A stretch of DNA of 64,000 nt from Blattamonas nauphoetae (lineage: Eukaryota > Preaxostyla > Oxymonadida). The notes below the pieces were generated by a model. The model had not been told where the DNA came from, did no database searches, and saw nothing but the letters and a program-made list of their open reading frames with translations. The stretch covers positions 620,001 to 684,000 of the forward strand of contig JARBJD010000006.1 in NCBI GenBank assembly GCA_033064195.1. Direction: 5' to 3'. A program made the position numbers and the translations under genes. Positions 19,734 to 31,300 of this stretch are shown piece after piece; position 1 is the stretch's first letter, and the number at the start of each line of letters is the position of its first letter.

Positions 19734-22700
19734 TCAGTGTGTCTCCAAATGCTCGTTGTTCTCAGCTGCTTCGCCAGAGTCTGACAGAGTGCACAGAACA
19801 GACCACACTGTGGACAACGTCGGTCGGTCGTCGGGATCCAGCTGAAGACACGACGAGATCACATCAACCATGTTCTCATGAATCCCATCCATCTTCGGAA
19901 GCACTCCGGTTCCAATCTGACGCTGAGCGTTGATCCCATCCAGCTCCCCGAACGGCACAAGACCAGTCTCAATTTCCCACAAGACGAGGCCAAGACTAAA
20001 AACTGACGCTTTCGATCCATCAACCACTCTCCCAAAGTCCTTCTCTTCTTCCGCCTTCGCCACTTCAGGTGCTCTCCATCGCTGACCATCTTTCGATGCT
20101 GATACTTCCACTTCTCCATTTCCCTCAACTGCCGCCTGAGTGACCACCTGTTTCGGCTCTTCCGTCTTCAGACACACATTCCCATGACCATCGAACATCA
20201 CCCAATGCGACGACAGCTTCCGAAGAATGTCTGTCGAGCGGTTCGCACTCGCCACTTTCATCAGTCCAAGTGCCAGCTGACTCCGAACAACACACTTCGG
20301 TGCCATCAGCGATTTCTTCACATGAAGTGCGTTGTACAGCGTGTCCTGCTCTCGCACAATCGACAGCTCCAACTTGTGTCCACACACCAACGCTTCCACA
20401 AGCGACACCTGACTCGGCGCGGACGACATCAGCGCATCGTCCATGTGTGTGGCGTGATTGATCGATGAAGCTGTCACGGAGTCGATGTGGCTTCGAGCTT
20501 GGACATTTTGGTTCGTTGGATCCAGAATCTCCAGTTTCTCGTCTTCCACTGGAAGAGGGTCTTGGTCTTGCATTTCCGCTTTCTCTTCGAGTTGTGCTGC
20601 ATTTCGGCGTCGGCAGCAGATCCACAGAAGCAGAATCAGCAGGAGGATAGCGACGAGAGATACAATCAGCGGAATCAGCCAGGGAAGCGTCTTCTGCATC
20701 GCCAACGACTGAGCTTGTTTCGAACTCAGTTTCAACGAGAATCCTTCTGTCCGACCAGTCTCTCCGAATTCCACATGTCCCACCCACTCCCTCTTCTCCC
20801 CCAATCCCAGAAACTCACTCAACTTCACTTCCATTCTCATTGAAGTTTCGGTCCATTCTGTTGTTCGTTCAGATGAGAGAGCTATTCGCACGGGTTCAGT
20901 GTTCGACGAGGATGTGTTCTCAGAAACAACCAAAGTCAGGCCACACGGAATCAGAAGAGTTCCGTTCAGTTCAAGTCTGAATGTCTCCGTTTTCTTGTCA
21001 AACAACGATGAGCACGATTTCACTGTCAATGTGGGGATGAAGAACGCATTCGACACAACCGAGCCGTTGTTCCTCGTAACAACACATTTTGAGTCGGTCG
21101 AGATCCAAAGTGACGACGACTCCAGCGGATCTGTGCCCAGCTCAATCAAACTCTCTTTCTCGCAAACAATATTCCGCTGCAAGCTTGGGAAGGCTGGCGA
21201 AAGCGCGTTGTTCCCAACTGATTCTCCTCCAATCATCTTTACTGTCGACGACACAACATGCATTCCTCCCTGCGACAGATGAGAATATGTCGACAACGAT
21301 GACTCGAACGAACATGACACAATCTCAATCAGCGACGATGTCCAGAAACACAGCGAGTCGTCGTTCTGAGAAGTCTTTTCATTCTTTCCACTGAATGCAC
21401 AATTCTGCAATTCCACACGAGATTCAGTCTTCCCCTTCCCTTCGAATGACATCAGAGTTCCAGCTGAGCATTCCCGATGAGCAAGACTGCTCACATTCAC
21501 ATTCGAAAAATGAGAGAACGAGAGAAGAGTGTCAGAGAAGGCGACTGAGGAGATGTCAACATCGGACATCTTGACTGATCCTCCAGTCACTTCGAGAAGC
21601 TTTGAATGGAGAGGAGACGACGACGAGAACGAGCAGCTCGTCACTGTCAGCATCCCACTTCGAGATTCGAGCAGAGCCACGGATCGACCTGACAAAAGCA
21701 AGAAAGCGAGAGAGTCGAGGTGGAGAGAATGAGCGAGAATCGCTGCTTCGTTCACCAGCTTTCCAGATCCCAACACGTCCACTCTGCTCTTGTCTCCTCC
21801 CTTCGACACAATTTCTGTTTTGTCCTGCCGAAGATCCACTTCTCCCTTCAGTTGAGCAACATCCACAACTGCGATCGTGCAGAGAACACTGTCAGCCAAA
21901 TGAAGATCTGCCTCGTCCAGACTCGTACACGGGAACGTCGCCTCTCCACACCACACTCCATCTCGTCCGATCGAATCAACGAGAATGGTTTGAGCGCGGA
22001 AGAATGTTAAATAGAGAAGAAGTGTGGGCGAATGGAAAGGAGAGCCAACGATCTCGTTCTCGTCGAGTGACTCGTACAAATCATCCTCATCGCCTCCTCG
22101 TTCAGGGAACTCCGAGTTGGGCACACATTCAATCACATTCGCCAAGTTCCGGCCATGCACAACAATTCGTGTTCCATTCTTCCCTTCCTCGTTCATCACA
22201 TTCACAAAACCAACACGGTCCAATCGAATTCTGTCGGCGTTGTCAATAACAACAACACCAGCTGCGCCTGGCTGCACAGTCATATTGTGAAATGACACTT
22301 CTGACATCTCGATTTCGATTCCGCTCTTTCCATTGGAAGCCAGAGAAACTGACGAGGAAGAACACACAATTGGTTGGAAGATGTCTGTTGGAGGAGCTTG
22401 CATGTTGAAGGAAGAAGAAGTGATGATCAGAGTGCCAGATTCACATTCCACAAGAGGAACGCTCATCGAAAGCTGAATCGTGAATTCGCAGCCAGTGATC
22501 GATGAGTGTGCAGAGCGCGAAACGAGGCGGCAGAGATGGTTGTCGATCGTCCACACAAACTTCGTCGTCGAGAATTCAATCGATCCTTCGTCAGCCACTT
22601 CCACAAACGGGATTCCGGTCTCAATCGATCCCTGGCCAGGTCTAACTTCAACTTTCTCCACTGGATCCCATTCAATCTTCGACATCACCAGAACGATGGC

Positions 22701-25700
22701 CTGCCTTGTCACGGTGCCTGTTTCGAAGAAGTACAGGGTTGACATGAGATTGATCGGAATCGGCAGGTATTCGCCTGTGTCTGTTTGTGTGTGGATGTAC
22801 GGAAGATAGTACGACAACGAATTGAAATATAGAATTGGCCCAGGCACAGTCGGCGGTTCAGACAGAGAATCGGATTCATACACTTCCATCGTTGGCGGGA
22901 GGAGATTGCGAGAGAGTTGGGGATAGCCTTCCACTTCGACGTGTCGATACTGACCATCTTCATCGAATGACCGACCGCTCAACGAATAGCGGGAGGCACA
23001 CAAAGAGGAGATAAGCTCCGTTATATCTGGGTGAGTGTCGGCGAATGTTTTGGAGAAGAAGAAATCAGATCCCTCAGCAAACGAATTGTTGAAGTATTTC
23101 TCTGCATAGAAAGAAAAATAGCTAGTCGTGACATTTCCATCGAAATATGCTCCAGATCCTTGCCTCGCCTTGCACCCGGAAATAGATGTATAAGAAAAAT
23201 CTTTCATAAAGATCATCCAAGGACCCATCCCAATCGTGATATAAGAGGTTCCTTCGTTGCAGATGTAAAGACCACCGCCCAAGTCAGCTGAGCAGTCGAT
23301 GATATGCTGCAAAGACAGATAAAGAGCTCCATCTCCACAGTTCGTATTCTCAATGCACACTGCTCCTCCTTTGTGGGTGGCCGAACATCGAAAGAATGGG
23401 GCTGAAGAGGCTGTGAATGAACAGTTCTGGACAAAGATGGCACCACCGTTCGCTGCGTGGCAGTCCACAATCGGGATGTGGTTCACAGTGATAGATGTAT
23501 CCTTTGCGTTGAGAAGTGCCCCGTTTTCAGATGTGGAGAGGTTGGTCACGCAGCAGACAGGGATAGAACCCATTACTATCAATGAAAAAGAGCCTCCTCT
23601 CGTTTCGAAGCAGGAGTGAGTTGAAAAAGCTATTGAGACGACTGATGTATTTAGAAGCGTGATTGATCCTTCAGACTGGCAGAATGCTCTGTTTGAAAGA
23701 CCACCGTCGGAGGAAAGGATCGACTGGCTCACATACAGAGTTGAGGAGGTGTCGATGGTGATCATTGGGTCCGTCTGATTCGTGCTGAGAATGAGAATGC
23801 ATGATGAGATGGAGATGGTCGAGGATGATTTCATTGTGAAGAGTGTTCCATCTGTCTGTGACGACTGAGTCAGTGCAGAGATTGGTGAAGTGATAGTCGA
23901 TGCGATGGAGACAGACCCTCCATTGAACTCGATCGGTCGAAGAGACGTCATTTCCTTTCGAGTGGTGCAGAGAGTGAAATCGAAATTGGTGTTTTCACCG
24001 AAAATGATGGAGAGATCCAGTGCCTCCACATCACTCTGCGTGAGAGAGTCATAACAGTATGCGATTTGGCGATAAAGGTTAGAGTTATCATACACGTATA
24101 AAGAAGACGGAGGTTGGATGGAGTCCGACCCAGCACTGTCATCGACAATGTGAGGCACCAAACTGGCCGATGACAAGGATAATGGGAATGCGGAGGAAAA
24201 AGCGTCGACAGTGATTGTTGAAAGGTGGATATCATGAGCGACGGATTCGTCTCGGCCACGATTGAGATAGAAGAGGGTTTTGGTAAGAGTCACATCGGAT
24301 AGATCTGTGACATTCAAATGGATGGCTCCACACAATCCAGTTTTCGAGTGACAAGACGAGAATTGGGCACTGATGTCGAGAGAAGCAGCGTTTTCACAAT
24401 CGAGTGCTGCTCCTCCCAAACCACTCGTTCGTGTCAGATGACGGAAGACGACTTCTCTCAGTTTCAGACTTCCATCAACAACTGAGACCACACTTGATGA
24501 GCTTTCGATTTGGTGGAAGAGAGACATTTGAATTTGGACGACAGCAGCGCCGGAAATCGAGGTCAGCGAGCATTTCATCGACGAGAGAGTGTCGAAGTGG
24601 CAGAATGAGAAGGAGATTGTTCCGGCGGAGAACACGAAAGGAGGCGACGAAATGCCATCCACTCCAGTCATCCTCAGATTGTTCAAGAATAGCGACGCGT
24701 CCACAGTACACTCCACAATGGGAGCACCAGTCAGAGGAACCAGATTGAGATTGGTCAGCTTGATAGTACCGGGATTGTCCAAAAGCAGAGAGAACGATGA
24801 TGACGGTTCGGTTGAGTCCCAATCTTCCTTTCGATAGTATCCACAGATGGTGGGAGAGCTGGATGAAATAATTCGAACTTCTCCGAAAGTGCCGGTTCCG
24901 AGTTTGATTTCTTTCGACTCGTTCGGTCCCACTGTCTGAAGAGCGGCGGAGAGAGAACCACACGGCGACGAGAACGAACAGTCCTCCCCTTCTTCACCAC
25001 TCGCCACAAACAGCACATCATCTGTCACTTTTGAATCTCTCGATTGTGTGCACCCAAATGCTGCTGAGACAGAATTGAGTGGAAAGGCGATGGCCCAATC
25101 CGGATCTTGTTCTGCCGTGTTTCCTTCGAAGTGGCAGAACAAAAGCGATGCAGCAGACATGGCATACAGTCCACCAGACATACTCAATGCCGTGTTCGAC
25201 ACAAACTCGGAATAAGAGACAGCGCAGTGAGAGACATAGGCACCTCCTCCCCAGCTATCCGCCTGGCACAAAATGAAGGACGAGCGAGTGATGAAATGCA
25301 AGCCAGAAGTGTAGATGCAGATGGCACCGCCGTTGGAGACAGACGTGCATCCGATGAATTTGCTTCCTTCGATTGTGAGTGTTGTGGAGGCTTCGGAAGT
25401 CGTCGATGAGATAAGGATGGCACCACCAGCTCCGTGTTCGCTCTGGCATTCGACGAACGTGCTGTTGGTGATGGAGAGAGGCGCTTGTGAGTAATGTCGA
25501 ATGGCTGTGCCTCCAGTTGAAAAGGCACCTTCCGGATCAGTCGGTTCTTCCGTCATCTTTGTGAACGAGCAGTCGATGTATGTGACGGGGTTGGCTGTTG
25601 TGGCATATTTGAAGCGGGGTGGAATTGCCAGAGTGTCAAGAGTGGAGACGGACCAATACGAGTGCGATGGATCTCGCATGAATTCCCCTCCCTTGAAAGT

Positions 25701-26756
25701 GTAGGGGGGAGTGAAGAACTCAAGTTCCTTTGTGATGACGTCAGGAAAGGATGATGTGAGAAATACGTCTTTACTGGTCCAGGGCTTCGAGATCGACGAG
25801 CTGATCGAGTTGTTCTGGAAATGAAACGATCCGCCAATGTTGGGGTCCTGAACAATCGTGTTTTGGAGTGCCCCAACACAGTCAGACACACTCACGCCAA
25901 GGCAGGTCTGCGAGAGTCGTCGAGCCGGAATCAGAGGGCGAGATTTCGACGACGTCAAGTTCACAACATTCCATGATTCTATGCATGTTGAAATCTCACT
26001 GTTCTCCACAAATGATGACTGTGACGGAGTAATGTCGAGGAGCACGCTGTTTCCAGATGTCAGTTGGTGAGATGACAGTTCGATTGATTTCACCACAACA
26101 GAAACACAGAAACTTGCATCCGATGACAATAACTTCGTCAACGGTGCAATGTGACCATTTGGAGATTCGAATCGGGTGCGAGAAACCACGACCATGGATG
26201 GCGATGCCAAAGACGAATCGGATGTCACAATCAGAGGTGACGTCCATCCACAAGACACAATCGTACAGTCCCTGATCGACAGTGATGATGAGACAACAGT
26301 CGACAACGAAAATGATGTTCGGGAGGACTCGTCATGTCGGTTCGACGAAAGAGGAGATGTCTCTTTTGAAGTCAATTCGAGTTGAAACGATGAAAGACAA
26401 AGAGTGGAGTTCAACATATCAAGAATACTCCCCGACATGTGTGTGCTGTTCTGGCCATGTTTCGAAGACGATTCAGGTCCATTCAACCCAAAATCGACAT
26501 TCGATGAATGTGTCAGTTTCGTTGACACGGTTCCAACGAAATCGGTGCAACAGGAGTGCAATGCGAGTGAATCAGCAAAATAAAGATTTGACTCAAGTTC
26601 GTAGCGTTTTTCATGATGTGGACCAACAGAATTCTTCCATTCATTGTTGAGAAGTGAATGCAGCGAGATCGGTTGGGAAGTGAGGGAGCGGAAATCGGTT
26701 CCGATTGCCACAGATATGACTTGAATGACGATCAGGGCTAATCGTCCGCTGAACAT
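19734..26756 (-). CDS. Giant membrane receptor C: beta-helix ectodomain, TM, pseudokinase
   Basis: A 2340-aa single-exon protein. The frame extends a little upstream but without an ATG; the ATG at 26754-26756 opens a good signal peptide (MFSGRLALIVIQVISVAIG). The ectodomain is a long run of beta-helix turns with GGAI/GGAV steps and short Cys/Ser strands, reminiscent of bacterial polymorphic membrane proteins. Two internal entry motifs of the type V-x-S-G-x(4)-C...PC-x-S occur. Unlike A/B it has no beta-sandwich array. A membrane-proximal domain (LLIPCGLTLVV, REWVGHVEFG) precedes the TM helix (about residues 2022-2050, then CCRRR). The tail is kinase-like with RWRAPEV, ASVFSLGLVLWEIETG and DPDDRP, but has SSHWVMFD where HRD should be and no DFG, so it is a pseudokinase. 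First of three tandem copies. Confidence 0.9.
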   Translation of the reverse strand: MFSGRLALIVIQVISVAIGTDFRSLTSQPISLHSLLNNEWKNSVGPHHEKRYELESNLYFADSLALHSCCTDFVGTVSTKLTHSSNVDFGLNGPESSSKHGQNSTHMSGSILDMLNSTLCLSSFQLELTSKETSPLSSNRHDESSRTSFSLSTVVSSSLSIRDCTIVSCGWTSPLIVTSDSSLASPSMVVVSRTRFESPNGHIAPLTKLLSSDASFCVSVVVKSIELSSHQLTSGNSVLLDITPSQSSFVENSEISTCIESWNVVNLTSSKSRPLIPARRLSQTCLGVSVSDCVGALQNTIVQDPNIGGSFHFQNNSISSSISKPWTSKDVFLTSSFPDVITKELEFFTPPYTFKGGEFMRDPSHSYWSVSTLDTLAIPPRFKYATTANPVTYIDCSFTKMTEEPTDPEGAFSTGGTAIRHYSQAPLSITNSTFVECQSEHGAGGAILISSTTSEASTTLTIEGSKFIGCTSVSNGGAICIYTSGLHFITRSSFILCQADSWGGGAYVSHCAVSYSEFVSNTALSMSGGLYAMSAASLLFCHFEGNTAEQDPDWAIAFPLNSVSAAFGCTQSRDSKVTDDVLFVASGEEGEDCSFSSPCGSLSAALQTVGPNESKEIKLGTGTFGEVRIISSSSPTICGYYRKEDWDSTEPSSSFSLLLDNPGTIKLTNLNLVPLTGAPIVECTVDASLFLNNLRMTGVDGISSPPFVFSAGTISFSFCHFDTLSSMKCSLTSISGAAVVQIQMSLFHQIESSSSVVSVVDGSLKLREVVFRHLTRTSGLGGAALDCENAASLDISAQFSSCHSKTGLCGAIHLNVTDLSDVTLTKTLFYLNRGRDESVAHDIHLSTITVDAFSSAFPLSLSSASLVPHIVDDSAGSDSIQPPSSLYVYDNSNLYRQIAYCYDSLTQSDVEALDLSIIFGENTNFDFTLCTTRKEMTSLRPIEFNGGSVSIASTITSPISALTQSSQTDGTLFTMKSSSTISISSCILILSTNQTDPMITIDTSSTLYVSQSILSSDGGLSNRAFCQSEGSITLLNTSVVSIAFSTHSCFETRGGSFSLIVMGSIPVCCVTNLSTSENGALLNAKDTSITVNHIPIVDCHAANGGAIFVQNCSFTASSAPFFRCSATHKGGAVCIENTNCGDGALYLSLQHIIDCSADLGGGLYICNEGTSYITIGMGPWMIFMKDFSYTSISGCKARQGSGAYFDGNVTTSYFSFYAEKYFNNSFAEGSDFFFSKTFADTHPDITELISSLCASRYSLSGRSFDEDGQYRHVEVEGYPQLSRNLLPPTMEVYESDSLSEPPTVPGPILYFNSLSYYLPYIHTQTDTGEYLPIPINLMSTLYFFETGTVTRQAIVLVMSKIEWDPVEKVEVRPGQGSIETGIPFVEVADEGSIEFSTTKFVWTIDNHLCRLVSRSAHSSITGCEFTIQLSMSVPLVECESGTLIITSSSFNMQAPPTDIFQPIVCSSSSVSLASNGKSGIEIEMSEVSFHNMTVQPGAAGVVVIDNADRIRLDRVGFVNVMNEEGKNGTRIVVHGRNLANVIECVPNSEFPERGGDEDDLYESLDENEIVGSPFHSPTLLLYLTFFRAQTILVDSIGRDGVWCGEATFPCTSLDEADLHLADSVLCTIAVVDVAQLKGEVDLRQDKTEIVSKGGDKSRVDVLGSGKLVNEAAILAHSLHLDSLAFLLLSGRSVALLESRSGMLTVTSCSFSSSSPLHSKLLEVTGGSVKMSDVDISSVAFSDTLLSFSHFSNVNVSSLAHRECSAGTLMSFEGKGKTESRVELQNCAFSGKNEKTSQNDDSLCFWTSSLIEIVSCSFESSLSTYSHLSQGGMHVVSSTVKMIGGESVGNNALSPAFPSLQRNIVCEKESLIELGTDPLESSSLWISTDSKCVVTRNNGSVVSNAFFIPTLTVKSCSSLFDKKTETFRLELNGTLLIPCGLTLVVSENTSSSNTEPVRIALSSERTTEWTETSMRMEVKLSEFLGLGEKREWVGHVEFGETGRTEGFSLKLSSKQAQSLAMQKTLPWLIPLIVSLVAILLLILLLWICCRRRNAAQLEEKAEMQDQDPLPVEDEKLEILDPTNQNVQARSHIDSVTASSINHATHMDDALMSSAPSQVSLVEALVCGHKLELSIVREQDTLYNALHVKKSLMAPKCVVRSQLALGLMKVASANRSTDILRKLSSHWVMFDGHGNVCLKTEEPKQVVTQAAVEGNGEVEVSASKDGQRWRAPEVAKAEEEKDFGRVVDGSKASVFSLGLVLWEIETGLVPFGELDGINAQRQIGTGVLPKMDGIHENMVDVISSCLQLDPDDRPTLSTVWSVLCTLSDSGEAAENNEHLETH

Positions 26757-27079
26757 CACTGGAATCTCGGAAGTGATGATCTTAAAGTATGGTTTGATCG
26801 ATGTATCTCGAGAATCACTAAGAAAAAACAATATTATACAAGAATAGCAGGTTGTTCTGATTGACTAATCTAATCTTCATCGCTGTGCCGACGCAGACAT
26901 GGCAGTGCATCCTCTTTCGGAAGCAGTGGCTCGTTTTGTCGGAGAGGACTTTGTTCAATCTCTGATCACTTTCCTCCAACTGGCTCTTGACTGTTTTCCT
27001 CTGTCGGCTGAAGCTCTTCACTTGAAAGAAGAGGGAAACGATCTTTCTCGGTTGCTGAGGACACTTCAGTCAGAAATGA
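22880..27079. repeat. Near-identical block shared with 31470-35670
   Basis: From about 22880, inside gene C, through its 5' end and about 320 bp of upstream DNA, the sequence matches the D copy with only a handful of differences that I can see by eye. On the other side of about 22880 the two genes differ much more often. The abrupt change in divergence marks a recombination or conversion boundary. Confidence 0.8.
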
Positions 27080-27093
27080 GCGATTCTCAATGA
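26899..27093 (+). CDS. Small divergent ORF upstream of receptor C (probable relic)
   Basis: A 64-aa frame starting with ATG 143 bp from the start of gene C and reading away from it (MAVHPLSEAV, then a hydrophobic helix LITFLQLALDCFPL). The same ORF precedes gene D at 35486, but it is absent from the third copy. All five base differences in the first hundred bases change an amino acid, so I see no sign of purifying selection. It may be the 5' fragment of a helical-repeat gene carried along in the duplication. Function unknown. Confidence 0.25.
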   Translation: MAVHPLSEAVARFVGEDFVQSLITFLQLALDCFPLSAEALHLKEEGNDLSRLLRTLQSEMSDSQ

Positions 27094-27532
27094 AAAAGGG
27101 GATGCGTGGGTTCGTTGTATCCACGAAGACTATTCTCCTCACAATCATGATTCTTCATCTATAATCCCGAAACTCTTCATTTGTGAAATGTTTTCATTTT
27201 CAAAAAAACATTAAAGATGTCTCGATCAACACAGAAATTTCATGTTTTTTCCATTTTTCTCTTTAATGGATGATTTATTTCCATGGTCTCACATAGAGAC
27301 CTCTTTTTTTGTCGTTTTCCATCCTTTCACTGTTTTTGAACTTGTTTTGAAAAAAAAAGTGTGTAAAAATGTGCTGATCTTAAAAAGGTCATTTCAAGCG
27401 TGATCAGGCTTGAAATCCAAAAATTCACCTTTCTCGTGTGTAATGAACAACTAAATCTTAATTCGGTTAAATTTGATTTTTTTCCACGCTCTTATATTAT
27501 TTTCCACAATTGTCCAATCTTCAAACAAATGA
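27080..27532. other. 453-bp AT-rich segment present before D but missing from the next spacer
   Basis: The C-D spacer has this segment between two copies of AAATGA (27074-27079 and 27527-27532). The D-third-copy spacer has one AAATGA and no segment (around 35664-35670). It is AT-rich, with A and T runs and no terminal inverted repeats. Deletion between the six-base repeats in the D copy is the simplest reading. Insertion with a six-base target duplication is the alternative. Confidence 0.75.
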
Positions 27533-28317
27533 AAGATCCACGAAAGTCAGGGATAGTCGCTGCACTCCTCACCAGACAATAAGAATCGATGATGGTGACT
27601 GTTTGTTCATCCTTCTTTGATGTAGGGAAGAATTTGACATGAGAAAACCATACCGAATCACTGTGTCTTTCCGTACTATCGTTCTTCGTTCTCATTTCAT
27701 TGACTCCTTTATGATCACACGATAGCCAGACGATTTGAATCAGATAATCAATCGAGAAAGTGATGAAGAAAGGAACGAAATGAAGGGCAGAGATGAAGAA
27801 AGAAAGAAGTGGAATGATTTCCCGAACAGAGAGAGTACGGATAGTAACGCTAATACTAAAACAAGTCTCAAGGGAAGAAAAGTGAATGGAAACAGAAAAA
27901 TGAGTTGAAAAGATGATCACGACTGAGTAAAGATAGCGTTGTTATGAAAGGTAATGAGGAAAGAGACTGAAGATGAAGAAGAAAGAAGAGCATTGAGATC
28001 GAGAAACGAAAGAGAAAATACGCGACATGGAATGAGGATGAATGAACGAAGAGGTGAGAAAAAGGTTCTGATGACAGGTGTGGCTGAATGTCGAGAATAA
28101 ACTCGAGGGCAATGTGATATTGAATCGAGACCAATAAAGAAGTGTGAAAATGGGAGAAGAAGATGAAGTGAGACATGAATGACACGGCACGATGAGATTG
28201 GTTCTGGCGATATGGAACAACTGATGTCAGAGAATCAAAAAAACCAATCATATCAGAAATGGAGAGAACGTTTGTGAATCAGAAACGAAGTGTGTTGAAT
28301 GAAGTGTCAAATTGCAG
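27533..28317. repeat. 3' flank of D, duplicated at 35671-36533
   Basis: Non-coding purine-rich DNA nearly identical to the 3' flank of the third copy, apart from a roughly 83-bp gap near 27910 relative to 36030-36120. It marks an approximately 8.2-kb tandem unit (3' flank + receptor gene + short 5' region). Confidence 0.8.
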
Positions 28318-31300
28318 TCAGTGTGTCCCTATCTGCACGTTTTCCTCAACTGTATCACCCGAATCAGTCAGAGTGCACAGAACAGACCACACTGTCGACA
28401 AGGTTGGTCGGTCGTCGGGATCCAGCTGAAGGCACGACGAGATCACATCAACCATGTTCTCATGAATCCCATCCATCTTCGGAAGCACTCCGGTTCCAAT
28501 CTGACGCTGAGCGTTGATCCCATCCAGCTCCCCGAACGGCACAAGACCAGTCTCAATTTCCCACAAGATCAGGCCAAGACTAAAAACTGACGCTTTCGAT
28601 CCATCAACCACTCTCCCAAAGTCCTTCTCTTCTTCCGCCTTCGCAACTTCTGGTGCTCTCCATCGCTGACCATCTTTCGATGCAGACACTTCCACTTCTC
28701 CGCCAGTTCCCTCAACTGCCGCCTGAGCAATCGTCTGTTTCGGCTCTTCTGTCTTCAGACACACATTCCCATGACCATCGAACATCACCCAATGCGACGA
28801 CAGCTTCCGAAGAATGTCTGTCGATCGATTCGCACTCGCCACTTTCATCAGTCCAAGTGCCAGCTGACGACGAACAACACACTTCGGCACCATCAGCGAT
28901 TTCTTCACATGAAGAGCGTTGTACAGCGTGTCCTGTTCTCGCACAATCGACAGCTCCAACTTGTGCCCACACACCAACGCTTCCACAAGCGACTCATGAC
29001 TCGGCGCGGACGACATCGACCCATCGTTCTCGTGGGTAGAGTTCTTCATCGAGGAAGCTGTCATGGAGTCAATGAGGCTTCGAGCTTGGACATTCTGGTT
29101 CGTTGGATCCAGAATCTCCAGTTTCTCGTCTTCAATTGGCAGAGCGTCTTGTTCTTGCATCTCTGCCTTCACTTCGCTTTGTGTTGCTTTTCGGCGTCGG
29201 CAGCAGATCCACAGAAGCAGAACGAGCAGGACGAGTGCGACGAGAGACACAATCAGCGGAATCAGCCAGGGAAGCGTCTTCTGCATCGCCAACGACTGCG
29301 CTTGTTTCGAACTCAGTTTCAACGAGAACGCTTCAGTCCGACCAGTCTCTCCGAATTCCACATGTCCCACCCACTCCCTCTTCTCCCCCAATCCCTCAAA
29401 CTCGCTCGACTTCACTTCCATTCTCATTGAAGTTTCGGTCCATTCCGTTGTTCGTTCAGTGGAGAGAGAAATTCGCACCGGTTCAGTGTTCGACGACGAT
29501 GTGTTCTCAGAAACAACCAAAGTCAGCCCACACGGAATCAGAAGAGTTCCGTTCAGTTCAAGTCTGAATGTCTCCGTTTTCTTGTCAAACAACGATGAGC
29601 ACGATTTCACTGTCAATGTGGGGATGAAGAACGCATTCGACACAACCGAGCCGTTGTTCCTCGTAACAACACATTTTGAGTCGGTCGAGATCCAAAGTGA
29701 CGACGACTCCAGCGGATCTGTGCCCAGCTCAATCAAACTCTCTTTCTCGCAAACAATATTCCGCTGCAAGCTTGGGAAGGCTGGCGAAAGCGCGTTGTTC
29801 CCAACTGATTCTCCTCCAATCATCTTTACTGTCGACGACACAACATGCATTCCTCCCTGCGACAGATGAGAATATGTCGACAACGATGACTCGAACGAAC
29901 ATGACACAATCTCAATCAGCGACGATGTCCAGAAACACAGCGAATCGTCGTTTGGAGATATCTTTTCTTTCGTTCCGTTGAACACACAATTCTGCAGTTC
30001 CACACGAGATTCGGTCTTCCCATTCCCTTCAAATGACATCAGAGTTCCAGCTGAGCATTCTCGATGCGCAAGACTGCTCACATTCACACTCGAAAAATGA
30101 GAGAACGAGAGAAGCGTGTCGGAGAAGGAAGTCGATGACAGATCAATCTTTCCCAATTCAACTGATCCGCCAGTCACTTCGAGAAGCTTCGAGTGGAGTG
30201 GAGATGACGACGAGAACGAGCAGCTCGTCACTGTCAGCATCCCACTTCGAGATTCGAGCAGTACCACTGAGCGACCAGACGAGAGCGAGAAAGCGAGAGA
30301 GTCGAGGTGGAGAGAATGAGCGAGAATCGCTGCTTCGTTCACCAGCTTTCCAGATCCCAACACGTCCACTCTGCTCTTGTCTCCTCCCTTCGACACAATT
30401 TCTGTTTTGTCCTGCCGAAGATCCACCTCTCCCTTCAGCTGAGCTACATCCACAACTGCGATCGTGCAGAGAACACTGTCAGCCAAATGAAGATCTGCCT
30501 CGTCCAGACTCGCACATGGGAACGTCACGTCTCCACACCACACACCATCTCGACCGATGGAATGGACCAGAACGGTTTGAGCGCGGAAGAATGTTAAATA
30601 GAGAAGAAGTGTGGGCGAACGGAAAGGAGAGCCAACGATCTCGTTCTCGTCGAGTGACTCGTACAAATCATCCTCGTCTCCTCCTCGCGAAGGGAACTCC
30701 GAGTTCGGCACACATTCAATCACATTCGCCAAGTTCCGGCCATGCACAACAATTCGTGTTCCATTCTTCCCTTCAGCGTTCAACACATTCACAAAACGAA
30801 CACGGTCCAGTCGAATTCTGTCGGCGCCATGAAGCACAACAACACCAGCCGAGCCTGCCTGCACTGTCATATCCTGGAACAACACTTCGAACATCTCAAT
30901 TTCGATTCCACTCTTTCCATTGGAAGCGAGAGAAGTTGACGAGGAAGAAGACACGATTGGATGGAAGATGTCAGTTGGAGACGCTTGCACGGTGAAGGAA
31001 GAAGAAGTGATCACCAGAGTCCCAGATTCACATTCCACAAGAGGAACACTCATCGAAAGCTGAATCGTGAATTCGCAGCCAGTGATCGATGAGTGTGCAG
31101 AGCGCGAAACAAGGCGGCAGAGATGGTTGTCGATCGTCCACACAAACTTCGTCGTCGAGAATTCAATCGATCCTTCGTCAGCCACTTCCACAAACGGGAT
31201 TCCGGTCTCAATCGATCCCTCACCATGTTTCACTTCAACTTTCTCCACAGGACTCCCTCCATTCTTCGACATCATCAGAACGATGGCCTGCCTCGTCACT

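Noticed and set aside
26757-26831. N-terminal extension of receptors C and D
   Set aside because: The extension opens with TTG and lacks an ATG. The next ATG directly precedes a good signal peptide.
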